DNA of 9,455 nucleotides from DASQGA01 sp038209555 (GTDB taxonomy: Bacteria; Actinomycetota; Thermoleophilia; Gaiellales; Gaiellaceae). Made by a program: the position numbers and the translations under genes. The stretch spans positions 1 to 9,455 of the forward strand of contig JBBQXP010000101.1 in NCBI GenBank assembly GCA_038209555.1, written 5' to 3'. Each line of letters opens with the position of its first letter. The stretch's first letter is position 1. Positions 1-6,456 of this stretch are shown piece by piece. Under the pieces are notes generated by a model. The model did not search any database. It had not been told where the DNA came from and was given only the letters and a program-made list of their open reading frames with translations.

Positions 1-476
1 AGCGAGAAGAAGGCGGTCTGCGCACCCGAGTACGGCAGCGAGGCGAGCAGCGCGTAGACCCGCCGCTCCCGGCCCTCAACCCGCGGCCGCGTCGGCATCT
101 CCGCCCAGTCGAGCTGCAGCACCTGCCCCGGCCGGTAGCCGGTCCGCTGCGCCGGCCGCACGACCGGCGGCCGAAGCTCGCGCAGCCGCCGCTTGACCAG
201 ATCGACCGAGCCGTCGTAGCCGTACTCCTCGCGCAGCAGCTCGGTCGCACGCGGCGCCCTGACCTGCGGCCACTCCTCGAGCAGGCGACGCAGCAGCGGC
301 ACGAACGGATCGAGCTTCGAGGCAACCGGCGCCCGCCGATACCGCGGCGGCTCGCTGCTGTGCGCCAGCCGCGCGACCGTCCGCCGGTTGATCCCCAGCC
401 GCCGCCCGATCTCCCGCTCCGAGATCCCGTCCGCCACCAACGCTTGCACCTGCGCCCACTCCAACGCGCTCCGCAC
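1..476 (-). CDS. istA: IS21-family transposase IstA, N-terminal part (runs off the left edge)
   Basis: Reading the minus strand from a GTG at 476 gives an open frame of 158 codons that continues past the left edge. An N-terminal helix-turn-helix spans roughly residues 14-37 (GISEREIGRRLGINRRTVAR), the resolvase-like DNA-binding domain of IS21 transposases. A second basic region contains RATELLREEYGYDGS and VKRRLRELRP. The segment GQVLQLDWAEMPT carries Asp123, which matches the first Asp of the DDE/RNase H-fold catalytic triad; the other two catalytic residues would lie outside the window. The GTG start is preceded by AAAGGTG with a suitable spacer, and a stop in the same frame at 498-500 rules out a much longer N-terminus. 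In IS21 elements IstA performs strand transfer with the ATPase helper IstB, whose gene should lie further left. The transposase-binding repeats upstream at 554-598 support the call. Whether the element is intact cannot be seen. Confidence 0.88.
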   Translation of the reverse strand, partial: MRSALEWAQVQALVADGISEREIGRRLGINRRTVARLAHSSEPPRYRRAPVASKLDPFVPLLRRLLEEWPQVRAPRATELLREEYGYDGSVDLVKRRLRELRPPVVRPAQRTGYRPGQVLQLDWAEMPTRPRVEGRERRVYALLASLPYSGAQTAFFS

Positions 477-553
477 CTCCGCACCTTTCGCTCGACATCA
501 CTGATCAAACGAGCCTCGAAGGCGAGGCGGACGCGATCAGCGGCGCGGCGAGC

Positions 554-610
554 GGTGCACTTTTCGATGACCGATCCCGGCGCAGTATTGGACGCCCCGC
601 ATCATCGAAG
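554..610 (-). mobile_element. Outer end of the IS21-like element, with two transposase-binding repeats
   Basis: Two degenerate direct repeats lie about 80-120 bp upstream of istA: GGTGCACTTTTCGATGACCG at 554-573 and GGCGCAGTATTGGACGCCCC at 579-598. They match at 13 of 20 positions with a 25-bp period. Multiple imperfect repeats inside the terminal inverted repeat are characteristic of IS21 elements, where they bind the transposase. The element's tip should therefore lie just right of 598. A CA at 603-604 (TG on the istA strand) is one possible terminus, but I cannot fix the exact end or a target duplication without the other end. Confidence 0.6.
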
Positions 611-726
611 GATCGGGCTTCGGTCGTGCTGGCCTGTTTGCGCGAGCCCCGGCCTGGCCTCGCGCACGAGGCGAAGAGGCAACAGGACTCGCCGGTCGAT
701 CAACGGCGTTAACCGAGACGGCGAAG

Positions 727-799
727 AGGTTTCACGGTTTCGTTAGAAGTAGGGGGCCGGCAGGCGGATTCAGGTTTCGCGGTTTCGCGAGAAGTGGGT
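727..799. repeat. Imperfect 28-bp direct repeat, 45-bp period
   Basis: The units at 727-754 and 772-799 share AGGTTTC-C-GGTTTCG---AGAAGT-GG and match at about 24 of 28 positions. The 17 bp between them are unrelated. Each unit itself contains a doubled GGTTTC motif. Possible roles are a binding site for a regulator or recombinase, or the residue of a small duplication; nothing in the sequence decides this. Confidence 0.6.
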
Positions 800-1421
800 G
801 TCAGCTTCGCCAGGTCGTCTCGTCAAGCGCGTGCGCGATGGCCTGGGATCTCTTGTTGAAGAAACACCGTCGACGCGAGCTTTGTCGCTTTCTGGTGGAA
901 CCGCGACAGAACAGCGAGTTCGGCGCGGTGTGCCCCTCGACTCGGTTCGTCCGTCTAGTCCCGCATGTGGCGGTGTGGCTCGTTCGTCCATCACGATCGA
1001 GTGTACGGACGGCTGTTGCCGACACTCGTCTCCGCGAGGGCCCATCGGCAACTCGCGTCGCCAAGGTGTCGTTTCTTCGCGCCGGGGTTGCGCGCGCCTG
1101 CCCCCTCCTTACCCCCCAGACGCGCGCTCGAGGAGACGGCGGAATTAGGGGCATCCTTCGGAGTTGGCTCAACGGAGCGGCACAGGAGCCGAACCTGTCT
1201 AGCGTGGGGCTACCACGCCGTCCTGGTTTTGGAAGATCGGGCTGTTCTAGCCTGCTGGTTCTCGCCGTCCTGTTGGGCTTGACGGGACCTAGTCGACCTT
1301 GGAGACTGGCTGAGTCGATCTCTGGAGGGCGGGGAGCCGAATGTGCCACGGGTCCGAACGAAGATGCTTGATCGTTCGCCGGCGAGTCCGCGGCTCGTCC
1401 GCCACAGGGCTTATGTGAGAA

Positions 1422-1428
1422 AGGGAGG
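1422..1428 (+). promoter_or_regulatory. Ribosome binding site deciding the start of the propeller gene
   Basis: AGGGAGG lies 7 nt before the ATG at 1436 and favours this start over the in-frame upstream ATG, which has no comparable site. Confidence 0.7.
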
Positions 1429-1435
1429 TTTTCGG

Positions 1436-3193
1436 ATGAGGAAATTCATCCTCCTAGGAGCATTCCTCGCCTGTCTCGTCGCAACTAATGTGGCTTCGGC
1501 GGGCACGGCACGCGTTAGCGTCGGAAGTCCAGCCACCACCACGTCGCAGAATCACCAGAACGAGCCGGCGGTGGCGATGGACGCGAACAATCCCGACTTC
1601 CTCGTCGCTGGGTCGAATGACTTCGTCGACTGGCAGCCATGCCCAAAGGAAGCGGCCGAGAACAGTGGAACCTGCTTCGGGCCGGCAGACGACAACGTCG
1701 GGCTCTCCGGCGTCTACTTCTCGTTCAACCGCGGCAACAGCTGGATCCAGCCGACGTACACGGGCTGGACGGCCGCTGACTGCGCTCCAACGACTGCCTG
1801 TGAGGCGCATCCGGGGCCGATCCACACCCTGCCGTGGTACTACGAGAACAATCTTGTCTCGAACGGAGACCCGGCCGTCGCCGTCGGGCCGATAGCGGTG
1901 AACGGGAGGTTCTCGTGGGCGAACGGCTCACGCGTTTACTACGCGAATCTGACATCGAACTTCGCGGCTTCGGGAGCTCCTAGGAAAGGTGAGTTCCCGG
2001 GAATCCTCGGGGTGGCCGTCTCGCGGCTCGACAACCCCACCCCGGCACGGGTGCTGAACAAGAACAGCTGGGTGCCACCGGTCATCGCGATGAGGCGAGG
2101 GGGAACGATCTCGCTCGAGGACAAAGAGCAGATCTGGGCCGACAACGCGGGGTCGAGTCAGTTCTTCGGACGCGTCTATGTCTGCAGCGCCCAGTTCCGC
2201 GCCTTGAAGGGCCGCGGCGTCCCGACCCCGATCATGGTCGCCTCCTCCGACGACGGTGGCGACACCTGGACGCAACGCCAGGTCTCGAGCAGCGCAGGTG
2301 CGGGAGGGTCGTTCTTCAACCAAGGGGCCGAGACCGGCTGCACCCTTCGCACCGACAGTAACGGCGCCGTGTACTTGTTCCTCGCGAACTTCCGCTTCGG
2401 CTTCCCGGGAGAAGGCTTCCATTTCATGCTCAAGTCATTTGACGGGGGCAAACACTGGACGAAGCCGCAGATCACCGTCGCGATGAACGACATGTGCTTC
2501 AACTTCGACCCCGTCTACGGTCGATGCGTCGCGGACGGCCTGGCTGGTGCACGCATCGACTTGTCCGCGTCACCCAGCGTGGACATCGCCAACGGCGCGC
2601 CAACCGGTATCGGAGCGACGAACGAGATCGTCGATGCCTGGTCCGACGGGCGCTTGGGCCTCAACAACGAGAAGACGTTCGTCGCCTGGTCGACGAATGC
2701 CGGGGAAACGTGGGGCGGCCCGACCCCGGTTTCGCTTCCGGGGGATCGCACGCTTTACTCCGCGCCTGCGATCTCGCCGACCGGAAACCGAATCTACGTG
2801 ATGTATGAGGCCGACCTCGATCCCTGGCGGGGCGCAGACATGTCAAGCCCGCGAAGGTATCGCGGGGTCTTCCTCCGGTCTGATGTCGGTGCCGGCGGGG
2901 CGCCGACCGGTTGGTCGATCGTCGCGACCGGCACGATCGGCGACCTGAGGGGCACGTATCCCGGCCACGATATCTACCAGGAGCGGATCGGCGATTATGT
3001 CTACGCCGCGGCCTCCTCCACCTACGGCGTCGGCGTCTGGACCGACGCACGCGACGCAGAAGTCTGTCCCGAGGTACAGACGTACCGCGCCGCATCGGTC
3101 GCAGCGGGCCAGCGCGCGCTCCCAGCACCGTGGCCGCTCTTCATCTGCCCGACGTTCGGAAACACCGACATCTGGGCAGCCACGAGCGGCTAG
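1436..3193 (+). CDS. Secreted sialidase-like (BNR/Asp-box) beta-propeller protein
   Basis: This is a 585-aa protein. I chose the ATG at 1436 because AGGGAGG lies 7 nt upstream and it directly begins a signal peptide: Lys/Arg at residues 2-3, a hydrophobic core at about 4-19, and an Ala-Ser-Ala cleavage motif at 20-22. An in-frame ATG 31 codons upstream would spoil the signal. Four Asp-box motifs (S-x-D/N-x-G-x-x-W) are visible: SFNRGNSW (96-103), SDDGGDTW (271-278), SFDGGKHW (334-341) and STNAGETW (419-426). These mark blades of a sialidase-type propeller. EPAVAMDANNPDFLVAGSND near the mature N-terminus fits the same superfamily. The protein is presumably exported. Asp-boxes are structural, so true sialidase activity is not shown, and I did not identify the Arg triad. 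It stands alone, followed by a hairpin, and is clearly less G+C-rich than the thi block downstream. Confidence 0.85.
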   Translation: MRKFILLGAFLACLVATNVASAGTARVSVGSPATTTSQNHQNEPAVAMDANNPDFLVAGSNDFVDWQPCPKEAAENSGTCFGPADDNVGLSGVYFSFNRGNSWIQPTYTGWTAADCAPTTACEAHPGPIHTLPWYYENNLVSNGDPAVAVGPIAVNGRFSWANGSRVYYANLTSNFAASGAPRKGEFPGILGVAVSRLDNPTPARVLNKNSWVPPVIAMRRGGTISLEDKEQIWADNAGSSQFFGRVYVCSAQFRALKGRGVPTPIMVASSDDGGDTWTQRQVSSSAGAGGSFFNQGAETGCTLRTDSNGAVYLFLANFRFGFPGEGFHFMLKSFDGGKHWTKPQITVAMNDMCFNFDPVYGRCVADGLAGARIDLSASPSVDIANGAPTGIGATNEIVDAWSDGRLGLNNEKTFVAWSTNAGETWGGPTPVSLPGDRTLYSAPAISPTGNRIYVMYEADLDPWRGADMSSPRRYRGVFLRSDVGAGGAPTGWSIVATGTIGDLRGTYPGHDIYQERIGDYVYAAASSTYGVGVWTDARDAEVCPEVQTYRAASVAAGQRALPAPWPLFICPTFGNTDIWAATSG

Positions 3194-3208
3194 CCAGCCG
3201 ACAGAAAC

Positions 3209-3247
3209 GACGAGGCGAGTCAGGACGACGTTCCGGCTCGCCTCGTC
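3209..3247 (+). terminator. Hairpin after the propeller gene, possible terminator
   Basis: GACGAGGCGAG at 3209-3219 pairs perfectly with CTCGCCTCGTC at 3237-3247 around a 17-nt loop, starting 15 nt after the stop codon. The 11-bp G+C-rich stem and its position suggest a transcription end. There is no U-tract, which is common for high-G+C actinobacterial terminators. Confidence 0.55.
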
Positions 3248-3737
3248 AACAAGGACGGATGGGAGCGATTCGGGCTCAACTGAAGCGCGACTCGTTCCCG
3301 TTCGTTCCAGTTCGCTCCCGTTCGCTGTGGCAAAAGTCAGGCAAAAGTTCGTAGCCGTCCCGCGCCTAGATCGCTGGCAGCTACTCGGCTGGCTCTAGGG
3401 CCATCAGTCCAGGAACGGCGGCGGCGTCTCGTTGCTCACGTGGGCGCATACGCCGCATGGTTGACGTGCCCAGCCGACGTTAGCCGGCGTTGCGAAGACC
3501 CCGTAGGGTGATGCTCCTATAGATGTCAAACGGCTCGGGCGAGGTTCGCTTCGCCTGTTTGCTTGAGCGCTGTGTAGACCTCGCGGGCCGCCGCTGCGTT
3601 CCGTGAGTGTCCCAGAAGAGTCATTTCCCCTCGCCTCGGCCCTTGGCGGCCGCTCCGGGGAAGAGCACCTGGGCCGCGTGGACGTAGCCCTCCGGGAGCT
3701 ATGCTCGGCGACGTTCGGGAGAGCGCGCGCCTTGCGG
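3248..3737. other. Gene-free stretch with short tandem repeats
   Basis: I see no convincing gene. Short repeats cluster at 3292-3348. A minus-strand frame ending at 3526 carries a plausible-looking tail (MTLLGHSRNAAAAREVYTAL and about 12 further residues) that I cannot assign. It could be the last part of the same decayed region that starts at 4033. The LLGH...YT pattern is faintly reminiscent of the C-terminus of a tyrosine recombinase, but too short and divergent to call. Confidence 0.4.
3292..3348. repeat. Two short tandem-repeat sets: 10-bp units and paired GGCAAAAGT
   Basis: Ten-base units follow one another at 3292-3331: TCGTTCCCGT, TCGTTCCAGT, TCGCTCCCGT and a diverged TCGCTGTGGC. Immediately after, GGCAAAAGT occurs at 3329-3337 and again at 3340-3348 (11-bp period). 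Closely phased short repeats of this kind are typical of protein-binding arrays such as recombinase arm sites or operators. No partner gene is visible next to them. Confidence 0.6.
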
Positions 3738-4033
3738 CTATCGCGGTTGAGCGTCGGCTTCCATCAACTTGAGAAGCTCCTCGACCGAAAGGCGCTGGAG
3801 CGCAGTTTTTTGCGCCACACATCGCCGCTGATTCGAAGATCGAACCCTACAAGCTTCTTAGCGATCTTGTGGCTGATCCCTCTGTCGTTGCCCGGGATGA
3901 CGACGCCCTGCAGCTCGGGGTCGTACCTGTTCTCCTCCTCCCAGTACGAGCGTACCGTCCGTGAGATGATCGAGCCCGATGCCGTACCGGCGCCCAAGCC
4001 ATGCTCTTGACCTCCGTCCCCCAGCTTCAACAC
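3738..4033 (-). pseudogene. Decayed or frameshifted small gene of unknown function
   Basis: The minus strand from a GTG at 4033 encodes a frame with good third-position G/C bias and natural-looking content, including SYWEEENRYDPELQGVVIPG and KIAKKLVGFDLRISGDVWRK. It then runs into the nonsense-like tail LRSSAFRSRSFSS at a run of six A residues (about 3805-3810). Moving by one base at that A-run restores sensible sequence, ALQRLSVEELLKLMEADAQP, ending at a TAG at 3738-3740. This suggests a single-base deletion in a homopolymer or a sequencing error. The restored product would be about 98 aa with an amphipathic C-terminal helix. I do not recognise the family, and the start is uncertain. It lies directly left of the truncated thiD in divergent orientation. 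Confidence 0.4.
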
Positions 4034-4089
4034 GGAGACAAGCTCGGGCTCCCCAGCCGGCCCTCCTGAATCGTTACGTGCGGGAGTGA

Positions 4090-4707
4090 ACGCCGCCGGA
4101 GTTCGTCCGCGCCCAGCTCGAGGCGGTCTTCTCCGACATCGGCGTCGACGCGGCGAAGACGGGGATGCTGTTCTCGCGCCCGATCATCGAGACGGTCGCG
4201 GACTTCCTCGCCGAGCGCCGCGTCCCGCTCGTCGTCGACCCGGTCATGCTCTCGGCGACCGGGTCGCGCCTGCTGCAGGAGGACGCGGTCGAGACGCTGG
4301 TCGCGCGCCTGTTCCCGCTCGCCACGGTCGTGACGCCGAACCTCCACGAGGCTGAGGCCCTCGCCGGCTCCACCGGCACCCGGCGCGAGCTCGCGGAGCG
4401 CCTGCACGCGCTCGGCGCGCCGACGGTGATCGTGACCGGCGGCCACGGCCCGGAGCCGGTCGACCACCTCTTCGACGGGCGCGAGCACGTCGAGATCCCG
4501 GTCGAGCGCCACGACGCGCCGACGACGCACGGCGCCGGCTGCACCCACTCCGCCACGCTCGCCGCGCTGCTTGCGCGCGGCGAGACCCTCGTCGACGCCG
4601 CCCGCGGCGCCGCGCACGCCGCGTCCGAGGCGGTGCGCCACGGCTTCGGCGAGCTCGGCCCTGGCGAGGGGCCGGTCGACGTGCTGAACCTGAAAGGAGC
4701 CCCATGA
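4090..4707 (+). pseudogene. thiD: 5'-truncated hydroxymethylpyrimidine (phospho)kinase ThiD
   Basis: ThiD phosphorylates HMP and HMP-P to the pyrimidine precursor of thiamine. The homologous frame opens only after a TGA at 4087-4089 with TPPEFVRAQLEAVFSDIGVD, which corresponds to the middle of a normal ThiD of about 260 aa. The first 70 or so residues, including the glycine-rich SGGAGIQAD-type substrate region, are absent. The rest looks healthy: KTGML, VVDPVMLSATGSRLL, VVTPNLHEAEAL, VIVTGGHG, and HGAGCTHSATLAAL with the anion-hole/catalytic Cys segment. No start codon occurs before ATG 4165, which would give a 180-aa product lacking part of the fold, so an active enzyme is unlikely. Its stop overlaps the thiM start by 4 bp (ATGA), the mark of an original operon. 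The broken end coincides with a drop in G+C to the left, so I infer a recombination or assembly junction at about 4090. Confidence 0.8.
4693..4699 (+). promoter_or_regulatory. Ribosome binding site of thiM
   Basis: AAAGGAG within the end of thiD sits 4 nt before the thiM ATG at 4704 and supports the start that overlaps the thiD stop. Confidence 0.65.
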
Positions 4708-5498
4708 GCGTTTCCCCCGGGGCGAGCCTGCGCGCGATCAGGGTGCGCAAGCCGCTCGTCCACCAGATCACGAACTACGTCGTCATGAACGAGACCGCCA
4801 ACGCGACGCTCGCGCTCGGCGCGCTGCCGGTGATGGCGCACGCGCGCGAGGAGGTCGAGGAGATGGTCGGGCTGGCCGGCGCGCTCGTGATCAACATCGG
4901 CACGCTCTCGCCCCACTGGATCGAGGCGATGCTGGCGGCCGGGAAGGCGGCGGGCGCGAAGGGGATCCCGGTCGTGCTCGACCCCGTCGGCGCCGGCGCG
5001 ACGCGCTACCGGACGGAGACCGCAAAGCGGATCCTCGACGAGGTCGACGTCGCCGTCCTGTGCGGCAACGCGGGCGAGGTCTCGACGCTGGTCGGCGTTG
5101 ACGCGGAGGTGCGCGGGGTGGAGTCAATGGCGGCCGGGAGCGACCCGGGCGAGCTGGCGCGCGCCGCGGCGCGGGCGCTCGACGTGGTCGCGTCCGTCAC
5201 CGGGCCGGTCGACCACGTCTCCGACGGCGAGCGCGTGCTGCGCGTGGCGAACGGCGACGCGCTGCTCGGGACGGTCAGCGGCACCGGCTGCATGTCGAGC
5301 GCGATCACCGGCGCGTTCCTCGCCGCCAAGCCGGACGCGCTGCTCGAGGCCGCGGCCGAGGCGCTTGCCGCATTCGGGGTCGCCGGCGAGGACGCGGCGC
5401 GCGAGGCGAAGGGGCCCGGGACGTTCCACGCCGCGCTGTACGACGCGCTCTACAACCTCGACCCCGACACGCTCGACGCGAGGGCGAGGGTCAGTTGA
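4704..5498 (+). CDS. thiM: Hydroxyethylthiazole kinase ThiM
   Basis: This 264-aa protein has the usual length of the family. ThiM phosphorylates 4-methyl-5-hydroxyethylthiazole with ATP, a cytoplasmic salvage step that supplies the thiazole half of thiamine. Signature segments in order are PLVHQITNYVVMN (17-29, thiazole site), VLDPVGAGATRYRT (91-104), GNAGE (121-125, equivalent to the GNxxE Mg/ATP-site motif) and GTVSGTGCMSSAITGAF (189-205). In the last, Cys196 occupies the position of the conserved active-site Cys. The start at 4704 overlaps the thiD stop by 4 bp, and the TGA at 5496-5498 overlaps the TTG start of thiE, so the three genes were one translationally coupled unit. No TPP riboswitch is visible, but the region where one would lie has been lost with the 5' end of thiD. 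This is the only complete gene of the block and has the highest G+C in the window. Confidence 0.95.
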   Translation: MSVSPGASLRAIRVRKPLVHQITNYVVMNETANATLALGALPVMAHAREEVEEMVGLAGALVINIGTLSPHWIEAMLAAGKAAGAKGIPVVLDPVGAGATRYRTETAKRILDEVDVAVLCGNAGEVSTLVGVDAEVRGVESMAAGSDPGELARAAARALDVVASVTGPVDHVSDGERVLRVANGDALLGTVSGTGCMSSAITGAFLAAKPDALLEAAAEALAAFGVAGEDAAREAKGPGTFHAALYDALYNLDPDTLDARARVS

Positions 5499-5821
5499 GG
5501 CTGCACGCGCTCGTCGACAACCTCGAGACCGCGCGGATCGCGGTCGAGGGCGGCGCGACCGTGATCCAGCTGCGCGTGAAGGGCATCTCGACGGACGAGC
5601 TCGTCGAGATCGGCCGGCCGTTCAGGGCACTCCCCGTGACCTTCGTGGTCAACGACGACGTCGAGGCGACGCTCCGGCTCGAGGCGGACGGGGTGCACCT
5701 CGGCCGCAGCGACCCCGGCGCCGAGCGCGCGCTCGCGCCGAGGCCGCGCCGCCAAACCTCCTCTACTACGGCGACAACCTCGACGTGCCAGATGGAATGG
5801 GAGGTCAAGGATGACGCCTGA
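5495..5821 (+). pseudogene. thiE: 3'-truncated thiamine-phosphate synthase ThiE
   Basis: ThiE joins HMP-PP and thiazole phosphate. From a TTG start overlapping the thiM stop (TTGA), the first 80 or so residues match the family: LHALVDN, GGATVIQLRVKGISTDELVE, VTFVVNDDVEATLRLEADGV, HLGRSDPGAERAL. A complete enzyme has about 200-215 residues. After roughly position 5735 the frame loses all ThiE character (PRPRRQTSSTTATTST) and stops at 5819-5821, giving a 108-aa product that lacks the C-terminal half of the TIM barrel, including the phosphate-binding loops. In a different frame the sequence right after the break resembles a DNA methyltransferase N-terminus. I therefore infer a fusion of unrelated DNA at about 5735-5750, not a simple point frameshift. 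Activity is very unlikely. Confidence 0.8.
5746..5814 (+). pseudogene. Short remnant resembling the N-terminus of a site-specific DNA methyltransferase
   Basis: In the frame that ends at the TGA 5812-5814 the sequence reads PPNLLYYGDNLDV and then PDGMGGQG before stopping. NLLYYGDNLDVL is a typical opening of beta-class (type III Mod-like) adenine-specific methyltransferases, just before the DPPF-type catalytic block, which is absent here. Only about 13 residues match, so the call rests on one motif. The stop overlaps the ATG of the next gene as ATGA, which would fit an internally deleted gene that kept its last codons, although this is speculative. Confidence 0.45.
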
Positions 5822-6191
5822 GGTCGCGACCCTCTACTCGGTGACGCTCGTGAAGGTGCTCCACGGCGGCGACCAGGGGGAAGCTGACACGCACCGATGG
5901 GTCTGCCGGAACGTCCGGCTTACGGTGCCACCTTCGCCGGGCTTGCATGTCGTGTGGGACGTTGACGTTCCCGACCGCGAGTTCAACCATACGACCATCG
6001 CGGAAGTCGAGGTCAACGCCGACACCGGCATCCTGACCGCCTACTGCCCGCCCGACGATTCGGCGGCGCAGCTTCGGATCACCGAGCCGGTGCTAAAGCG
6101 TGATGCTGAGGAGGCGCGCGCCGAGCAGATGGACGACCTTCTCGCGCAGTACGATCGCGACGGGTGGGATCGCATGGACGCCTTGAAATAG
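5811..6191 (+). CDS. Hypothetical 126-aa protein
   Basis: I do not recognise this protein. The ATG at 5811 is preceded by GGGAGGTCAAGG, with GGGAGG at a normal distance, and the codon use is G/C-rich at third positions, so it is probably a real gene. The N-terminal two thirds look like a small beta-rich domain (TLYSVTLVKVLHGG, HVVWDVDVPDREFNHTTIAE, VEVNADTGILTAYCPPD). The last 40 or so residues are charged and probably helical (VLKRDAEEARAEQMDDLLAQ). There is no signal peptide or membrane segment. It lies between two scraps that resemble the beginning and the end of a DNA methyltransferase, so it may be a passenger of a restriction or defence locus, but that is only context. Confidence 0.65.
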   Translation: MTPEVATLYSVTLVKVLHGGDQGEADTHRWVCRNVRLTVPPSPGLHVVWDVDVPDREFNHTTIAEVEVNADTGILTAYCPPDDSAAQLRITEPVLKRDAEEARAEQMDDLLAQYDRDGWDRMDALK

Positions 6192-6243
6192 CTACCGCTC
6201 GTGTTCCGCCAGCATGTCAAGGACGAGAGTGGATCTCGTCTAG

Positions 6244-6315
6244 ACGTTCAAGAAGGCTCCGAAGGCGCAGACCGACTATCCCGAGCCGGAGCCGCTCTCG
6301 TTCGACGATGGGTAA
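6244..6315 (+). pseudogene. Possible C-terminal tail of a DNA methyltransferase
   Basis: Directly after a TAG at 6241-6243 the frame reads TFKKAPKAQTDYPEPEPLSF and ends at the TAA 6313-6315. Basic KKAPK-type tails followed by an acidic end are seen at the C-terminus of several type III Mod-like methyltransferases. The codons before the TAG (RVDLV) would continue naturally, so a nonsense mutation is possible. The match is short and I rank it as weak, but it pairs with the N-terminal-like scrap at 5746. Confidence 0.3.
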
Positions 6316-6390
6316 AACCCGCCTGATTTGTGGGTAAGCCGACGGCGGCGCTACCCTGAACATCGCATGAACAGACGCCTACAGCGTTTC

Positions 6391-6440
6391 GCTAGACCCT
6401 CCTAGTCTCGCCGGTTCGATCCCAGTTCCCTCCAGCCACT
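6391..6440 (+). other. Degenerate tRNA-3'-half-like fragment
   Basis: A stem GCTAG/CTAGT with a 6-nt loop at about 6391-6406 is followed by GCCGG TTCGATC CCAGT, a T-arm-like unit, and then TCCCTCCAGCCA. The T-loop consensus TTCGATC is perfect. However, the T-stem has a mismatch, the anticodon-like loop is one base short, the acceptor end does not register with CCA, and there is no D-arm upstream. It is therefore not a functional tRNA. It may be a decayed attachment-site copy. Confidence 0.3.
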
Positions 6441-6456
6441 GGACTCGAACGGCCGC

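Larger units (their letters stand above)
611..1435. other. Non-coding stretch between the IS21 end and the secreted propeller gene
   Basis: Several overlapping open frames exist on both strands but none has a recognisable protein, a good ribosome binding site or a coherent codon pattern, so I call no gene. Visible structure is limited to an imperfect direct repeat at 727-799, a short match to 8778-8800 at 673-695, and a small hairpin at 1202-1218 (GCGTGG, 5-nt loop, CCACGC). A TTGACG at 1279-1284 could be a -35 box, but no good -10 box follows at the right distance. I see no recognisable riboswitch. Confidence 0.5.

Noticed and set aside
76..501. A long minus-strand frame of Ala/Gly-rich protein beginning at 501
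   Set aside because: It is the out-of-frame shadow of istA; the neighbouring frame has the helix-turn-helix and the LDWAE catalytic motif.
801..1349. Overlapping open frames of 100-180 codons on both strands at about 800-1350
   Set aside because: They are Arg/Ser/Pro-rich without motifs, signal peptides or ribosome binding sites, and both strands are open at once, as expected by chance in G+C-rich DNA.
1150..1435. Possible riboswitch in the leader of the propeller gene
   Set aside because: Small hairpins exist, but I could not match conserved cores of c-di-GMP, TPP, cobalamin or SAM riboswitches.
3603..4010. A 135-codon plus-strand frame
   Set aside because: The opposite strand has the better third-position G/C bias and more natural residues, so this is a shadow.
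4027..5755. Several long minus-strand frames across the thi block
   Set aside because: They are antisense shadows of thiD, thiM and thiE, caused by the very high G+C.
6391..6440. A functional tRNA gene
   Set aside because: The T-loop is good, but the T-stem mismatch, short anticodon-like loop, misregistered acceptor and missing D-arm exclude a working tRNA.
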